This document shows, in pieces, positions 18,352-27,043 of a DNA stretch of 64,000 bases. The translations under genes were made by a program, and so were the position numbers. How positions within the stretch are numbered: the first letter of the stretch is position 1; every line of letters starts with the position of its first letter. A model generated the notes under the pieces. The model was not told where the DNA came from and searched no databases. It saw only the letters and a program-made list of their open reading frames with translations. Source of the stretch: Prolixibacteraceae bacterium (GTDB taxonomy: Bacteria; Bacteroidota; Bacteroidia; Bacteroidales; Prolixibacteraceae); NCBI GenBank assembly GCA_028377305.1, contig JAONJW010000001.1:62001-126000 (forward strand), written 5' to 3'.

Positions 18352-19800
18352 ATGAAATTAAATAGAACAAACATAACTTCATCTTTTCCTGATCGTCCCA
18401 TTAAAGTGGTTCAGTTTGGTGAAGGTAATTTTCTTAGAGCTTTTGTCGATTGGATGATCGACAGAATGAACAAAACCCTCGACTTTAATGCTGGAATTAA
18501 GGTCGTACAACCTATCGACCGTGGTATGGTGGATATGCTGAACGAACAAGATGGTCTGTACACCCTATACCTTCGTGGACTTCAAAACGGAGAGGCGAAG
18601 AGTGATCATATGCTTATTGATGCCATACAAGGAGGTCTAAATCCATACACCGAGCATGAGCAGTATCTTGCGCTAGCCAAAGAGGAAGAGTGGCGTTTTG
18701 TTGTGTCAAACACCACCGAAGCGGGGATCACTTTTGACCCAAACGATAAGCTAGAGGACAAACCTCAGAACTCATATCCGGGTAAATTGACGGCGCTTCT
18801 TTACAAAAGGTTTCGTCACTTCCAAGGTAACAAAGACAAAGGACTGATCATTATTCCATGTGAGTTGATCGATGAGAATGCTGTTCGTCTAAAAGAGATC
18901 GTTCTTAAGTATGCCAATCTATGGAACCTTGGCAGTGATTTTGTACAGTGGATCGAGGAGGCAAACTACTTCTGTAGCACACTTGTCGACCGTATCGTGC
19001 CTGGATACCCTAAAGATCGTATGCCAGAAATCACTGAAGAGTTAGGTTATGAGGACAATCTTGTTGTAGAGGGTGAGTTCTTTCATCTATGGGTCATCCA
19101 AGCGCCAGAACAGGTGCAGAAAGAGTTTCCAGCTCCAGAAGCTGGTTTGAATGTGATCTACACCGACGACATCCGTCCATACAAAAAGCGTAAGGTGAGA
19201 ATATTGAATGGTGTACACACTACTCTTGTGCCTGTAGCCTATCTGTATGGTTTAGATGCCGTAAGACAGTCAGTCGAGAACGAAGTGTGTGGACGCTTCA
19301 TTCAGAAGACCATTGACCAAGAGATCATTCCAGCTCTTGATATGAATAAACAGGAGTTGACGGCCTACTCTCAGGATGTCTTAGACCGATTTAAGAATCC
19401 ATATATCCACCATCTATTGTTGTCCATCTCGTTGAACTCATTCTCTAAGTTTGAGACACGAGTTTTGCCAACAATCCTCTCTTTTATCCGTAACGAAAGA
19501 AAGGTGCCTGCTAGACTAACATTTGCTATGGCATCCATGTTCTACTTCTATCGTGGGAAGAGAAATCTAGTAGATATTCCGTTGAACGATTCCCAAGAGA
19601 TCATAGATCTCATGCAACATCAATGGAACGCAGTCTCTTCTTCTCTTGAGTTTAATGAATTGGTCAAAAACATACTGGCACAAGAGTCTATCTGGAAGAT
19701 GGATCTAAATAAGGTTGAGGGACTGACCGATGCCATCACCAGATCCCTACAACTGATACACGACAAAGGAATGAACAAGGCGATAGAGAACATGCTATAA
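18352..19800 (+). CDS. UxaB-like reductase (tagaturonate reductase family, mannitol dehydrogenase fold)
   Basis: The 482-residue protein matches UxaB in length and layout: an N-terminal Rossmann region with VVQFGEGNFLRAFVDWMID, then the catalytic K..N..H set in KVRILNGVHTTLVPVAYL. UxaB reduces D-tagaturonate to D-altronate with NADH. Next to a UxaA-like gene it would normally signal galacturonate use, but no isomerase (uxaC), kinase (kdgK) or aldolase is in the cluster and the other five genes point to L-fucose. It may act on a fuconate-related ketoacid or altronate. The true substrate is open. It lies 72 bp after the dehydratase gene on the same strand. Confidence 0.85.
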   Translation: MKLNRTNITSSFPDRPIKVVQFGEGNFLRAFVDWMIDRMNKTLDFNAGIKVVQPIDRGMVDMLNEQDGLYTLYLRGLQNGEAKSDHMLIDAIQGGLNPYTEHEQYLALAKEEEWRFVVSNTTEAGITFDPNDKLEDKPQNSYPGKLTALLYKRFRHFQGNKDKGLIIIPCELIDENAVRLKEIVLKYANLWNLGSDFVQWIEEANYFCSTLVDRIVPGYPKDRMPEITEELGYEDNLVVEGEFFHLWVIQAPEQVQKEFPAPEAGLNVIYTDDIRPYKKRKVRILNGVHTTLVPVAYLYGLDAVRQSVENEVCGRFIQKTIDQEIIPALDMNKQELTAYSQDVLDRFKNPYIHHLLLSISLNSFSKFETRVLPTILSFIRNERKVPARLTFAMASMFYFYRGKRNLVDIPLNDSQEIIDLMQHQWNAVSSSLEFNELVKNILAQESIWKMDLNKVEGLTDAITRSLQLIHDKGMNKAIENML

Positions 19801-19932
19801 AAAATAAAGGAAATGTAAAGGCTACTGACGCACTAATATAATTTAGTCTACTACTCACTCAATACCAGTAGTCTTTCATTTCTTCTCAATAAATGAGACT
19901 TAGCCGATAGATAACCATGCAAAATTAACCAT

Positions 19933-20769
19933 ATGAAAACACCTAGAATAGATTCTCATCAACACTTTTGGAAGTACGACACCCAAAAGCATGCGTGGAT
20001 ATCTGACCAGATGTCCAACCTTAAAAAAGACTATCTGCCGGCAGATCTAAAGCTCTGCTTAGAAGCCATCGAATTTGATGGTTGTGTTGCAGTGCAAGCC
20101 GATCAATCCGAAGAGGAGACCAAATTCCTTATTGCGTTATCTGAAAGTAATCGTTTCGTACGAGGTGTCGTTGGGTGGGTAGATCTAAGGGCAAAAGATA
20201 TTGAAGAGCGATTGGCCTACTATAAGAACTACTCCATCGTGAAAGGTTTCCGTCATGTCGTACAAGATGAGCCTAACGATGAGTTTCTACTAGGGGAGGA
20301 TTTTATGAAAGGTATCTCTTTGTTAGAAAAACATGGATACACCTACGACATTCTGATTTTAGAGAAACATCTAAAAGTAGCAGAGAAGTTTGTGTCCGCT
20401 TTTCCGAACCAACGTTTTGTTATTGATCATATCGCGAAACCCAACATCAAAGCACATGCAATAGAGGCATGGAGAGCCGACATCCAAGCCATTGCCAAAC
20501 ATCCGAACGTCTACTGTAAGTTGTCTGGAATGGTTACCGAAGCCGATTGGGAAAATTGGGCCGAACAGGATCTACATCCATATATCGACACCATCCTCGA
20601 AGCCTTTGGACCCAATAGGGTGATGATAGGTTCCGACTGGCCTGTGTGCACATTAGGCGGAACCTATCAAACTGTGATGGGGGTCGTGATCGACAGAGTA
20701 AAGAAACTACCGATAGCCGATCAAGATGCAATACTTGGGGGTAATGCAATCGAATTCTACAAACTATAA
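19933..20769 (+). CDS. Amidohydrolase-family sugar lactonase (probable L-fucono-1,5-lactonase)
   Basis: This 278-residue TIM-barrel enzyme of the Amidohydro_2 family carries the N-terminal metal site DSHQHFW, an inner His in VIDHIAKP, and the catalytic Asp in IGSDWPV. Members of this branch open the lactones of L-fuconate, L-rhamnonate or related sugars. The position between a dehydratase and an aldo/keto reductase, followed by fucP, fits hydrolysis of L-fuconolactone to L-fuconate. Specificity is inferred from the neighbours. The next gene starts 14 bp downstream. Confidence 0.85.
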   Translation: MKTPRIDSHQHFWKYDTQKHAWISDQMSNLKKDYLPADLKLCLEAIEFDGCVAVQADQSEEETKFLIALSESNRFVRGVVGWVDLRAKDIEERLAYYKNYSIVKGFRHVVQDEPNDEFLLGEDFMKGISLLEKHGYTYDILILEKHLKVAEKFVSAFPNQRFVIDHIAKPNIKAHAIEAWRADIQAIAKHPNVYCKLSGMVTEADWENWAEQDLHPYIDTILEAFGPNRVMIGSDWPVCTLGGTYQTVMGVVIDRVKKLPIADQDAILGGNAIEFYKL

Positions 20770-20783
20770 AAACAATAAATCGA

Positions 20784-21731
20784 ATGAAGCCTACTTATAT
20801 TCAGGGGGACTATAAAAAAAGTAAATTCTTTAATAATGAAAGCCGACTGGTCTGTGGACTATCAGGTATCGGTGGTGTTTGGGGACACGTAGCCGAAAAA
20901 GATGCTGTGGAGTCCATCCTTTGTGCTTTAGAAAATGGAGTTCGTGTTTTAGACACCGCTCCATCCTACAACATGTCGCAAACCTATTTAGGTAAAGCGT
21001 TAAAAGAGTGGAAAGGTGAACGACCATTTATTAGTTCTAAGGTTGGACGTTTAAGATCAGAGAAGGCAGACGACTGTATTGTTGACTACTCAAGCGAAAC
21101 CATGCGCAAAAGTGTATATGAAAGTCTTGAGTTAATTGGAGTAGATCAGCTTGACCTTCTATTCCTTCATGAACCACACCTTGTTCCGGTCGAGCGAATG
21201 GATGAGATCATGTCATGTCTATTGGATCTTAAGAAAGAAGGTTTGGTAAAACGTTTGGGTGTAGGAGGGAATCCTGCTGAATCATTTTATCCTTTTGTAA
21301 AAAAAGAGTATTTTGATGTAGTATCTGGATTCCTTAAGATGGATGCGTGTAACCTTACTGGTTTTGATAGAGATATCCCACTTTTGCGCCAAGAAGGCAT
21401 GGCATACTATGCTGCTTCTGCTCTGCATATGGGACTTCTGGGACGTCGTTTGCAGACATATAACGAAACAAGACCTAACAACGAGTGGATCTCAAACCTA
21501 GATGTAGATGTTGCTTTGAAGATCAATGACATTGCAAAGCAAAACGACATCCCTCTTTCCCGTTTGGCTCTTCGCTATCTTTTCTCCATGGAAGAGGCAG
21601 ATCGTGTGAATGTTGGTCCTCGAACTATCGATCAGTTGCGTGACCTTTTATTGGCATGGGAAGAAGGGGTATTGAATGAAGATCTATTCCATAAAATCAC
21701 CGACACCATTGTTGAAATGAGAAGACCTTAA
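20784..21731 (+). CDS. Aldo/keto reductase (probable L-fucose 1-dehydrogenase)
   Basis: The 315-residue AKR-superfamily protein has the tetrad Asp-Tyr (LDTAPSYNMSQTYLGKAL), Lys (ISSKVGR) and His (LLFLHEP), and a C-terminal NAD(P) site region. Close relatives are annotated as D-threo-aldose or L-fucose dehydrogenases, which oxidise the sugar to its 1,5-lactone. In this operon it would make the substrate for the lactonase encoded 14 bp upstream. Assignment to L-fucose rests on homology class and the fucP neighbour. It acts in the cytoplasm. Confidence 0.83.
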   Translation: MKPTYIQGDYKKSKFFNNESRLVCGLSGIGGVWGHVAEKDAVESILCALENGVRVLDTAPSYNMSQTYLGKALKEWKGERPFISSKVGRLRSEKADDCIVDYSSETMRKSVYESLELIGVDQLDLLFLHEPHLVPVERMDEIMSCLLDLKKEGLVKRLGVGGNPAESFYPFVKKEYFDVVSGFLKMDACNLTGFDRDIPLLRQEGMAYYAASALHMGLLGRRLQTYNETRPNNEWISNLDVDVALKINDIAKQNDIPLSRLALRYLFSMEEADRVNVGPRTIDQLRDLLLAWEEGVLNEDLFHKITDTIVEMRRP

Positions 21732-21828
21732 TGAACACACATTGCCCTAAGCTGAAATGATGAATATAATACCCGATCATTTCAGCTGGGTAGATAAAAC
21801 CAATCAAAACACATTAAAACGAACTATT

Positions 21829-23238
21829 ATGCATACAAAAGATCAAGTAGTCCCCAGGTCATTGCTCATCCCCTTTATACTCATCACCACCTGTTTTGCT
21901 CTTTGGGGTTTTGCCAATGACATCACCAACCCAATGGTTGAGGCTTTCTCTCGTATCTTTGCGATGGGTGCCAGTGGCGGAACTTGGGTACAAGTTGTTT
22001 TCTATGGAGGATATGCTGCGATGGCTTTTCCTGCAGCCTTATTTATCCGTAAATACACCTATAAGGCAGGCATATTGGTAGGCTTGGGGCTTTACGCTCT
22101 CGGATGTCTGCTTTTCATCCCATCCAATAGCATCGGTTTGTATGCACCATTCTTAATTTCTTACTTTATTATGACCTGTGGTCTCTCTTTTTTGGAGACC
22201 AGTGCCAACCCATACATCCTATCTATGGGACCCGATTCTACTGCTACACGCCGTCTGAATCTAGCTCAAGCATTCAACCCAATCGGATCGCTAACGGGTA
22301 TGTTTATCGCAACCACAGTAATCCAGGCTAAGCTTGATCCTAGAGGTGCTGCAGCACGTGAAGCACTTTCCCTAGAGGCATTCGAAGCCGTGAAAACCCA
22401 CGACTTAAACATTCTTAGTCAACCATACATTGCCATTGGGTTGGTGATCATCGCTATGTTTGTAACGATAGCTTTGGTGAAGATGCCTATGAAAGAGGAG
22501 AACGACCACCGTTTAAACCTATTGGGTACCCTTAAGAAACTTTGGAAAGTGCCAAAGTATAGAGAAGGAGTCATTGCTCAGCTATTTTATGTGGGGGCAC
22601 AAATCATGTGTTGGACCTTCATCGTGCAGTATGGACAACGTATCTTTGTAAGAGATGGATTGACTCCAGACGCACTACATAGCGGATGGTTAAGTATTGT
22701 GAACCACCTTGGATTCCTATCCCAGGATGTAGCCAATTTGATTACCTCGGGACAAGCTGTTAGTGGTCTCACAGAAGGCGCAGGTGCGCATGTCGCTCAA
22801 CTTTACAATATCCTTGCTATGTTTTTCTTCTTGGTGGCACGTTTCGTATGTACGTTCATGTTGAAATATATCCAACCAGGTCGCCTTCTGCAGTATTTGG
22901 CTATTGGTGGTATCGGACTTGCTGTGGGTACAATTCTTTTTGATGGTATGAATGGTCTATACTGCTTAGTAGGAATCTCGGCCTGTATGTCTTTGATGTT
23001 TCCAACCATCTACGGTATCGCATTAGAAGGAATGGGCGACGATGCTAAGTTTGGCGCAGCAGGTCTGATCGTATCCATTGCCGGAGGAACCGTACTTCCT
23101 AAAGCACAGGCTTTTATCATTGATATGAAAACCGTTGGTTCTATGCCAGCAGTAAACCTATCGTTCATACTACCACTGATATGTTTTGTGATCATCACCA
23201 TCTATGGCTATCGCACCATCCAACGAAGTAAAGCCTAA
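21829..23238 (+). CDS. fucP: L-fucose:H+ symporter FucP (major facilitator superfamily)
   Basis: This twelve-helix sugar permease matches the FucP family, seen from SLLIPFILITTCFALWGFANDITNPMV through LETSANPYILSMGP and RRLNLAQAFNPIGSLTG to the C-terminal YGIALEGMGDDAKFGAAG region. I prefer the ATG at 21829 (469 residues), because the first 24 residues from the track start at 21757 are polar and not part of the fold. E. coli FucP is 438 residues. A rather long insertion of about 25 residues between helices near residue 285 is visible. It brings L-fucose (or a related 6-deoxy sugar) into the cytoplasm for the neighbouring oxidative enzymes. Confidence 0.88.
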   Translation: MHTKDQVVPRSLLIPFILITTCFALWGFANDITNPMVEAFSRIFAMGASGGTWVQVVFYGGYAAMAFPAALFIRKYTYKAGILVGLGLYALGCLLFIPSNSIGLYAPFLISYFIMTCGLSFLETSANPYILSMGPDSTATRRLNLAQAFNPIGSLTGMFIATTVIQAKLDPRGAAAREALSLEAFEAVKTHDLNILSQPYIAIGLVIIAMFVTIALVKMPMKEENDHRLNLLGTLKKLWKVPKYREGVIAQLFYVGAQIMCWTFIVQYGQRIFVRDGLTPDALHSGWLSIVNHLGFLSQDVANLITSGQAVSGLTEGAGAHVAQLYNILAMFFFLVARFVCTFMLKYIQPGRLLQYLAIGGIGLAVGTILFDGMNGLYCLVGISACMSLMFPTIYGIALEGMGDDAKFGAAGLIVSIAGGTVLPKAQAFIIDMKTVGSMPAVNLSFILPLICFVIITIYGYRTIQRSKA

Positions 23239-23250
23239 AAACAATCTATC

Positions 23251-23610
23251 ATGGAGACAAAAAAAGAGTATAAAAGATATTGTAAGGCGTTGGCATTGAA
23301 AGACGATCACGCCCTAATCGAAGCATATAAAAAGGTTCATGGACCTGGTGCTGCTTGGCCAGAGATAACACAAGGAATGTTAGATGTTGGTATCATCGAC
23401 ATGGAGATCTACCTTGTGGGAACCCAGCTATTCATGATCATGGATACGGTGGCCGATTTCGACCATGACAAAGCCATGGCAGAATTGGCAAAAAAACCTC
23501 GTCAATCAGAGTGGGAGGCCTATGTCTCTAAATTCCAAAACAGCTCCGACGACGCTACAGCGGACGAGAAGTGGAGATTGATGGATCGAATATATAAGTT
23601 AGGATTGTAA
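23251..23610 (+). CDS. L-rhamnose/L-fucose mutarotase family protein
   Basis: This small 119-residue protein belongs to the RhaM-type ferredoxin-like mutarotase family, with the typical phrases RYCKALALKDDHALIEAYKKVHG, VGIIDMEIYLVGTQLFMIMDT and KWRLMDRIYKL. It speeds the change between sugar anomers so that the dehydrogenase receives the correct form. The gene lies 12 bp after fucP and 12 bp before the zinc dehydrogenase, clearly inside the operon. In this context fucose is more likely than rhamnose. A homologue sits in the C. jejuni fucose locus. Confidence 0.88.
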   Translation: METKKEYKRYCKALALKDDHALIEAYKKVHGPGAAWPEITQGMLDVGIIDMEIYLVGTQLFMIMDTVADFDHDKAMAELAKKPRQSEWEAYVSKFQNSSDDATADEKWRLMDRIYKLGL

Positions 23611-23622
23611 AAACAATATAAT

Positions 23623-24642
23623 ATGATGAAGCAGTTAGTATGCTTGGAGCCAGGGAGCTTCGAAATGCAAGAGGTCGCAAAACCACAGAGAAAACAGGGA
23701 CATGCACTATTAAAAATAAAGCGAATAGGAATTTGTGGAACCGATCTTCACGCTTTCGAAGGCACACAACCATTCTTCTCATACCCTCGTGTTCTAGGAC
23801 ACGAATTGTCGGGAGAGATTGTCGAGCTAGATAGTGATGAGGGGGGATTCAAAGTCGGCGAACAAGTGACTTTCATCCCATACTACCCATGCCACAAATG
23901 TGTCGCATGTCGTAATGGAAAACCAAACTGTTGTACCAACATCCAAGGAGCAGGTGTGCATATCGATGGGGGAATGGCTGAGTACCTTAACGTCCCACAA
24001 TATGCCCTGATCCACGGACAAGGAATGAGCTACGATGAGTTGGCTATGGTCGAACCAATGGCAATTGGTGCCCACGCCGTTCGTATCTCCGAAATCAAAC
24101 AGGGAGAGTTTGTTATTGTTACCGGTGCAGGACCTATTGGGTTGGGAGCTATGGCCTTTGCTAAAATCAAAGGTGCCAAAGTGATCGCTCTAGACGTACA
24201 AGATAGCCGTTTAGAATTTGCCAAATCGAACTTCGGAGCCGATCATTCGGTCAACGCTATGAACAACCCTGTAGAGGCAATTCAGGAGATCACTGGTGGT
24301 GAAATGGTAACCACTGTTATTGATGCCACAGGTAACCTAAGAGCCATCGAAGGAAGTCTAAACTATCTGGCTCATGGTGGTAAAATAACCTTAGTGGGAC
24401 TACAGCTAGAGAAATTCAGTTTTGCACACCCTGAGTTCCACAAAAGAGAGACGACACTGCGTAGTAGTCGTAACGCTACACGTGAAGATTTTGATCATGT
24501 AATCGACTCTATGAAAGCCGGTACAGTAGACGTGAAATCACTGATTACACACCGCTCTACATTCGAAAACCTAGTGGAAAATTTCGATTCATGGTTAGAC
24601 CCTAAAACAGGCGTCGTGAAAGCAGTCGTTAATCTAGATTAA
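23623..24642 (+). CDS. Zinc-dependent MDR dehydrogenase (possible 2-keto-3-deoxy-L-fuconate dehydrogenase)
   Basis: The 339-residue medium-chain dehydrogenase has the catalytic zinc ligands (GICGTDLH and GHE), the structural zinc lobe with four cysteines (CHKCVACRNGKPNCC) and the Rossmann motif GAGPIGLGAM. It is last in the operon. A fitting role would be NAD-dependent oxidation of 2-keto-3-deoxy-L-fuconate, or of lactaldehyde-derived alcohols such as propanediol. The sequence cannot decide between these. A strong hairpin 70 bp downstream ends the operon. Confidence 0.82.
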   Translation: MMKQLVCLEPGSFEMQEVAKPQRKQGHALLKIKRIGICGTDLHAFEGTQPFFSYPRVLGHELSGEIVELDSDEGGFKVGEQVTFIPYYPCHKCVACRNGKPNCCTNIQGAGVHIDGGMAEYLNVPQYALIHGQGMSYDELAMVEPMAIGAHAVRISEIKQGEFVIVTGAGPIGLGAMAFAKIKGAKVIALDVQDSRLEFAKSNFGADHSVNAMNNPVEAIQEITGGEMVTTVIDATGNLRAIEGSLNYLAHGGKITLVGLQLEKFSFAHPEFHKRETTLRSSRNATREDFDHVIDSMKAGTVDVKSLITHRSTFENLVENFDSWLDPKTGVVKAVVNLD

Positions 24643-24711
24643 CACCACGTAACGACCAAACAGTTCGTTCAACGCATGGATCTCGACCACTAAAACTTAG
24701 AATATTTGAAT

Positions 24712-24741
24712 AATAAGGGGAGGCAGGTGCTTCCCCTTATT
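24712..24741 (+). terminator. Terminator of the fucose-type operon
   Basis: AATAAGGGGA pairs perfectly with TCCCCTTATT over a 10-base loop. The tract after it has few Ts. Confidence 0.65.
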
Positions 24742-25298
24742 GCGTTCTAAGCCACCAAAATAGACTCTCACGACAAATATTACCTCTTTAGGCAAAAAGC
24801 TGCTTATATTGCACCTATTCCCCAAAAAAGGAGACGTCGACACAACCTTTATATCCTCAAACTAGTACAAATGCTCCCTTTCGTTTCATTCTCTTAGTCT
24901 CCCCTTACAATTGCTCTGTCCATTGTCTAGTATTGCGCCTTATCCCTCTTCCTATTTTCGTCACCTTCACGATCTCTGCTATTTCCCTCTAGCTTCCTTA
25001 TTAATATAAAACCTATTCTTTGTTGAGGTTTCATAGGGGTTTTCCTTACCCTTTCCTTACCCTTCGGTTATCTCCACACGCTATTTTGGTAATCAAACCG
25101 TAATGAAACGGTATTTCTTCGGAGAACAAAATATAGGGAATCTTCTGCCTTTATTTTATCCCCCTAGAGGGCATGTTCCTTTCACTCATCTTGTTACCTG
25201 CCAACAGTCTTTAAGCAGTACCCTTTGTCCACCCCACTACCTATGCCATACAATGGCATAATTCCCCCGAATAGTGTGGCAGATTAAAACCATTTTAC
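24742..25298. other. Pyrimidine-rich intergenic region before ssrA
   Basis: I see no gene. The plus strand is strongly C/T-rich, with an exact 11-bp tandem repeat (TTTCCTTACCC twice, 25041-25062) and a small ACCGT/ACGGT hairpin near 25098. Confidence 0.5.
25242..25260. repeat. Perfect palindrome upstream of the tmRNA promoter
   Basis: TATGCCAT-ACA-ATGGCATA ends about 40 bases before the ssrA -7 element. It could be a regulator site or part of a structure. Confidence 0.35.
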
Positions 25299-25306
25299 TA
25301 TATTTG
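25299..25306 (+). promoter_or_regulatory. -7 element of ssrA
   Basis: TATATTTG matches TAnnTTTG exactly, 14 bases before the mature tmRNA 5' end. The -33 region is not clear. Confidence 0.55.
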
Positions 25307-25319
25307 TACTCTCTTTTAT

Positions 25320-25730
25320 GGGGTTGACTGGTTTTGACAGCAGGTAGAAGAGGTGTGTAAGCATGTCGAGCTTTGTATATTTGGCTCGTTAAACCTAAGT
25401 GTACAAACTTTGTAATTGGCGAAAATAACTTTGCTCTTGCAGCTTAATTGAATCATAGTAGATTAAAGCACCCTTTAAGGGAGTTCGGTATTAGATACTG
25501 AAACAAGACGCTTCTCTAGTGCCTACGTCTTGAGGCGGCTAGGATCTGAAGTGCTGAAATATCGAGACTAGTCAGTTGGTTGTCTTGCCCAGCTTACGAA
25601 TTTAAGAGACTAAGGTGTATGTCGGTGGCCTTGATCCAGCATGCATTCGAAAATTAAGTCATGGCTAAGCGTGTAGAAAGCATATTGCTTCCTTGTTTGG
25701 ACGAGGGTTCGACTCCCTCCAACTCCACCA
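25320..25730 (+). ncRNA. ssrA: Transfer-messenger RNA (tmRNA)
   Basis: This RNA rescues ribosomes stalled on broken messages and tags the product for degradation. The tRNA-like ends are clear: the 5' end GGGGTTGACTGGTTTTGACAGC pairs over seven bases (one wobble) with the 3' end CAACTCC-A-CCA, and the T-arm reads GAGGGTTCGACTCCC. The tag reading frame at 25418-25447 encodes GENNFALAA followed by TAA, close to known Bacteroidota tags. It is a one-piece tmRNA of 411 bases, not permuted. The 3' end of ssrA is a common integration site for mobile DNA, and the following 10 kb looks accessory. Confidence 0.96.
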
Positions 25731-25748
25731 GGAATATTTATAACATGC

Positions 25749-25787
25749 AAAGGGTGAATACTTTACGGTATTCACCCTTTTGTTTTT
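25749..25787 (+). terminator. Terminator after ssrA
   Basis: AAAGGGTGAATA pairs perfectly (12 bp) with TATTCACCCTTT, followed by TGTTTTT. Confidence 0.85.
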
Positions 25788-25814
25788 GACTACTTTAATA
25801 AAGAATAATGTGAT

Positions 25815-26474
25815 ATGTTGCTAAAGTTTCTATCAAGTATCTTTAAACAAGAGAATGCAAACATCGAAAATGAAGTAACCACTGAAAATGACCGTGTATC
25901 GTTTTCTTTATTGTATCCAAATGCTCCATCATATATAACTAGTAGCAGATCTCTATATGAAAACAAAGATCCAAGGAGTGTTCTTCTTGAAATTATAGAT
26001 ATAATCGAAAACGATCCCCAAAGGAAAGAGTATAACAAAATACTATCATATGTGGAATTCTTGTCTCATTATGATTTAGATTTGCTATCCTTTTATGATG
26101 ATTTAGATAAAGAACCAATAAGTTTTACTTTTATTAAAATAGAATACCTGAATAATGTAAAAGAATATACTCCTATTCAAGGTAGTTATCAAGATATCAA
26201 CAATATCGTATTACTGAATAGGTTTTTGAATGATAATTCTTTAGCATCTTTTATGGATGAACAAGAGGAAAAGGAAATTTACAAAGAATATGAAGTGAAG
26301 TGTTTAGTTTGTAAACTAGTTGAGGATAACGGATTTATATACAGAAAAGAGTTAAATAGACTTGAAGCATTCAGAAGTCTACGCCTTGGAGAATATTTTA
26401 TTAACCGGATGTTATCTGTTAGAATCTTAAAGTCAGACAAAAAAGGAAGATTTATTATATACAGACTAGTATAA
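25815..26474 (+). CDS. Hypothetical protein directly after ssrA
   Basis: I do not recognise this 219-residue protein. It is soluble and acidic, without signal peptide or membrane helices. It has alternating helical and polar stretches and a lysine/arginine-rich C-terminal part (NRLEAFRSLRLGEYFINRML) that could be a small winged-helix-like fold. Base composition is more AT-rich than in the operon before ssrA. It is the only plus-strand gene between ssrA and the minus-strand cluster that follows. Its position at the ssrA end and the lack of known relatives suggest acquired DNA. Confidence 0.6.
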   Translation: MLLKFLSSIFKQENANIENEVTTENDRVSFSLLYPNAPSYITSSRSLYENKDPRSVLLEIIDIIENDPQRKEYNKILSYVEFLSHYDLDLLSFYDDLDKEPISFTFIKIEYLNNVKEYTPIQGSYQDINNIVLLNRFLNDNSLASFMDEQEEKEIYKEYEVKCLVCKLVEDNGFIYRKELNRLEAFRSLRLGEYFINRMLSVRILKSDKKGRFIIYRLV

Positions 26475-26506
26475 AACTAATTGTAGTAGTATACTAGTCT
26501 CTTTTT

Positions 26507-27019
26507 TTAAAAATGGAAACCTACTCCTATCGTAAATGGACTTGCGGTTGAAGATGAGGCACTAAAAAGTAATGATGGATTACGAAGTTTATAATCTAAT
26601 TGGATACCTGCTATTGCTTTTGTTTCTCCTTTATCCTTGGCATAGAACCATGTTTTATATCCACCATCGTCATACCAAATTTCATTATCTATTGAAATAC
26701 CAATTAATGGAGATATATAAAATGATCGCTCAGAATTAATTCCTACTGCATATCCTAATTCTATCGTTGTTATGTCATTGTTTCCAGAGTAGTAGGGATT
26801 GTAATTGATGCGATTTTCTTCTCTTCCCTCTTTATTATTACGTGATAATATCATTGCTTTAATTTTGACATTATATATTGTTAAGTCAATTCCATAAGCT
26901 ATTTTATCTTTTCCTTTGCCTAACATTAAAGATGTAGAATTTAATCTATCTTGAGAATAGGCTTTTAATGTTATTGCGTAAAATAGTAGTGTAATTAATA
27001 AAAATTGGTATTTTTTCAT
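26507..27019 (-). CDS. Small secreted beta-barrel-like protein of unknown function
   Basis: The 170-residue product has a clear signal peptide (MKKYQFLLITLLFYAITLKAYSQ). The rest is beta-rich, with repeated glycine-aromatic strands (IELGYAVGINSERSFYISPLIGISI) and a final GVGFHF ending in Phe, as in small outer-membrane barrels. I do not recognise a named family. It lies 24 bp after a frameshifted secreted-protein gene on the same strand, suggesting that they were once one operon. Confidence 0.6.
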   Translation of the reverse strand: MKKYQFLLITLLFYAITLKAYSQDRLNSTSLMLGKGKDKIAYGIDLTIYNVKIKAMILSRNNKEGREENRINYNPYYSGNNDITTIELGYAVGINSERSFYISPLIGISIDNEIWYDDGGYKTWFYAKDKGETKAIAGIQLDYKLRNPSLLFSASSSTASPFTIGVGFHF

Positions 27020-27043
27020 TAGTTATAGATATTTGAATTGATG

